Origin: Bog-756 sp963806455 | GTDB taxonomy: Bacteria > Actinomycetota > Acidimicrobiia > Acidimicrobiales > RAAP-2 | Direction: 5' to 3' | NCBI GenBank assembly: GCA_963806455.1 | Contig: CAWDXZ010000002.1 | Span: forward strand, 871,558-935,557 | Length of the DNA: 64,000 nucleotides | Part shown: positions 63,042 to 64,000 of the stretch, in pieces | Numbering within the stretch: position 1 is the first letter of the stretch | Layout: the number at the start of each line of letters is the position of its first letter | The notes under the pieces: model-generated | What the model was told of the DNA's origin: nothing | The model's database searches: none | The model's input: the letters and a program-made list of their open reading frames with translations, nothing else | Program-made: the position numbers and the translations under genes

Positions 63042-63836
63042 ATGAATCCAACGTCGGGTCAGACCTATCGTCAGTTCCGGGGATTGAGGCGCACAGTTCT
63101 TTGGCTCTGCGTGCCAGCTCTACTGGCCGTATCTGTCCTGACGGTTGCGGCCGGCGCGGCCGGCAGCGCCACCAGGCCCCCACGGATCAAGAAACCCGGA
63201 CCTCCTACAGCGGTTACGGCCACGCCCGGGAATGGAAATGCTGTGGTGTCGTGGACGGCACCCCTTTCTGATGGCGGTTCCCCCATTACCGGGTACACGG
63301 TCACTGCCTCGCACGGAGGTGGGAGTTGCTCGACGGCGGGAACCACCACTTGTACCGTGACCGGCCTTGTAAATCGATACCTGTATACGTTCCACGTCCG
63401 GGCCTCGAACGCCGAGGGGAACGGGCCTCCTGGGGGAATCCGGATTTCGCTGGTTCCGGTCGTATCGATCGGGCCCGTCAACATCTTCTACAACGGGGAA
63501 CCAATTGACGTAACGCTGAGCGAACCCTCGCCTGTCACCGTCCGAGTGGACTTTGAGACATCAGACGGCCCCTCGATACAATTGTACTGGGCCGCATGGG
63601 CCGGTGCGGCCGCCTCATTTGGTCCTGGCTCCGGTGTGATCACATTCGCTCCTGGTCAGACGGTGGCCACAATCTCGTTCACGGTCAATCCCACCAGTGT
63701 CAGTGGATGCTCGATTCAATCCATTGAATTAGGACTACCTTGCTACCCCGACGCCGGAGTCACCCTTTCCAACCCTAGGCATGCAACCCTTGAACCATCT
63801 CCCGAGGTAGATCTGGTTTACCTGCCCTCGGGGTGA
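63042..63836 (+). CDS. secreted fibronectin type III protein
   Basis: 264 aa. Signal peptide (about 15-43), then one fibronectin-III domain (about 50-140): PPTAVTATPGNGNAVVSWTA, SPITGYTVTASHGG, YTFHVRASNAEGNG. The second half (about 145-264) has VTVRVDFETSDG and GVITFAPGQTVATISFTV, the pattern of a Calx-beta domain. Cys pairs are in SCSTAGTTTC and SGCSIQSIELGLPC. ATG 63042 follows GGAGGGGC. No catalytic motif; a surface or matrix protein is likely. The last 164 bp of the window show no gene. Confidence 0.85.
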   Translation: MNPTSGQTYRQFRGLRRTVLWLCVPALLAVSVLTVAAGAAGSATRPPRIKKPGPPTAVTATPGNGNAVVSWTAPLSDGGSPITGYTVTASHGGGSCSTAGTTTCTVTGLVNRYLYTFHVRASNAEGNGPPGGIRISLVPVVSIGPVNIFYNGEPIDVTLSEPSPVTVRVDFETSDGPSIQLYWAAWAGAAASFGPGSGVITFAPGQTVATISFTVNPTSVSGCSIQSIELGLPCYPDAGVTLSNPRHATLEPSPEVDLVYLPSG

Positions 63837-64000
63837 CCCACTCAGGTAACCCTCGGGATTTGCGCAAGAACCACGAACGAGGCGGATCGATTGGCGGCAG
63901 ATGCTGTCGGCGATGTGTTCAATCGGCGCGATGGACGCGATGGACTCCACAGAACTTCGAGCCCCGGAGCATAAATGGCTCTCTGCCTGAGAGTTCATCG

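Noticed and set aside
63735..63998. Minus-strand 87-codon frame at the right edge
   Set aside because: It overlaps the fibronectin-III gene antisense, lacks a ribosome-binding site and has no family features.

Overview
The window is high-GC actinobacterial chromosome. Mycothiol (MshC), a coenzyme F420 reductase, an InhA-type enoyl reductase, a phosphatidylinositol-mannoside (PIM) gene set and frequent GTG starts all point to Actinobacteria. The secreted S53 peptidase carries GYWLVASDGGIFTFGDA-type repeats, which I associate with Acidimicrobiia. The class-level placement is inference, not proof.

Left two thirds (1-45.4 kb): almost every gene is on the minus strand in tight, often 4-bp-overlapping (ATGA/GTGA) runs. 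Reading in the direction of transcription: F420 reductase, mshC, thrS, HIT protein, VOC protein, pgsA-like, patA-like, a PAS-GGDEF protein, pimA-like and an M48 protease; then, past a divergent marR (+), yceI, pdxS, pdxT, yebC, ruvC, ruvA, ruvB, queA, tgt, yajC, secD, secF, relA, hisS, aspS, rarA, the S53 peptidase, a DUF948 protein, a small hypothetical, alaS, ruvX, mltG, aroE, rodA and a bifunctional-nuclease-family protein. A second SEDS protein (+), ppk (-) and a truncated UPF0104 membrane protein (+) close the left end. As I recall it, the backbone order matches the Mycobacterium tuberculosis stretch from thrS/pgsA1/patA/pimA through pdxS-pdxT, ruvCAB, yajC-secD-secF, relA, hisS, aspS, rarA, alaS to aroE. 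The deviations (GGDEF gene, tgt-queA, S53 peptidase, GTGA-coupled rodA/BFN pair) are therefore the informative parts.

Middle (45.4-52.5 kb): inhA-like reductase, an NTF2-like protein, an acyl-CoA-dehydrogenase-like flavoprotein, a frameshifted aldehyde dehydrogenase, a TetR regulator, a nitronate-monooxygenase-family flavoprotein and a membrane-anchored amidase lacking a canonical zinc histidine. The flavoprotein/ALDH/TetR group looks like a small catabolic module of unknown substrate.

Right end (52.5-64 kb): looser packing, alternating strands, visibly lower GC in places, and many broken genes: a VOC pseudogene in four frames, a DUF1905 gene with two one-base losses, a truncated VOC gene, a methyltransferase that has lost its SAM-binding core, and an IS3-family element whose orfB is frameshifted. 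Intact genes here are two SDR proteins, a carboxymuconolactone-decarboxylase-family protein, a DUF1275 membrane protein, a cupin, a DUF4234 protein, a secreted protein with a HEISE metalloprotease-like motif, and a secreted fibronectin-III protein. I see no tRNA, rRNA, CRISPR array or prophage.
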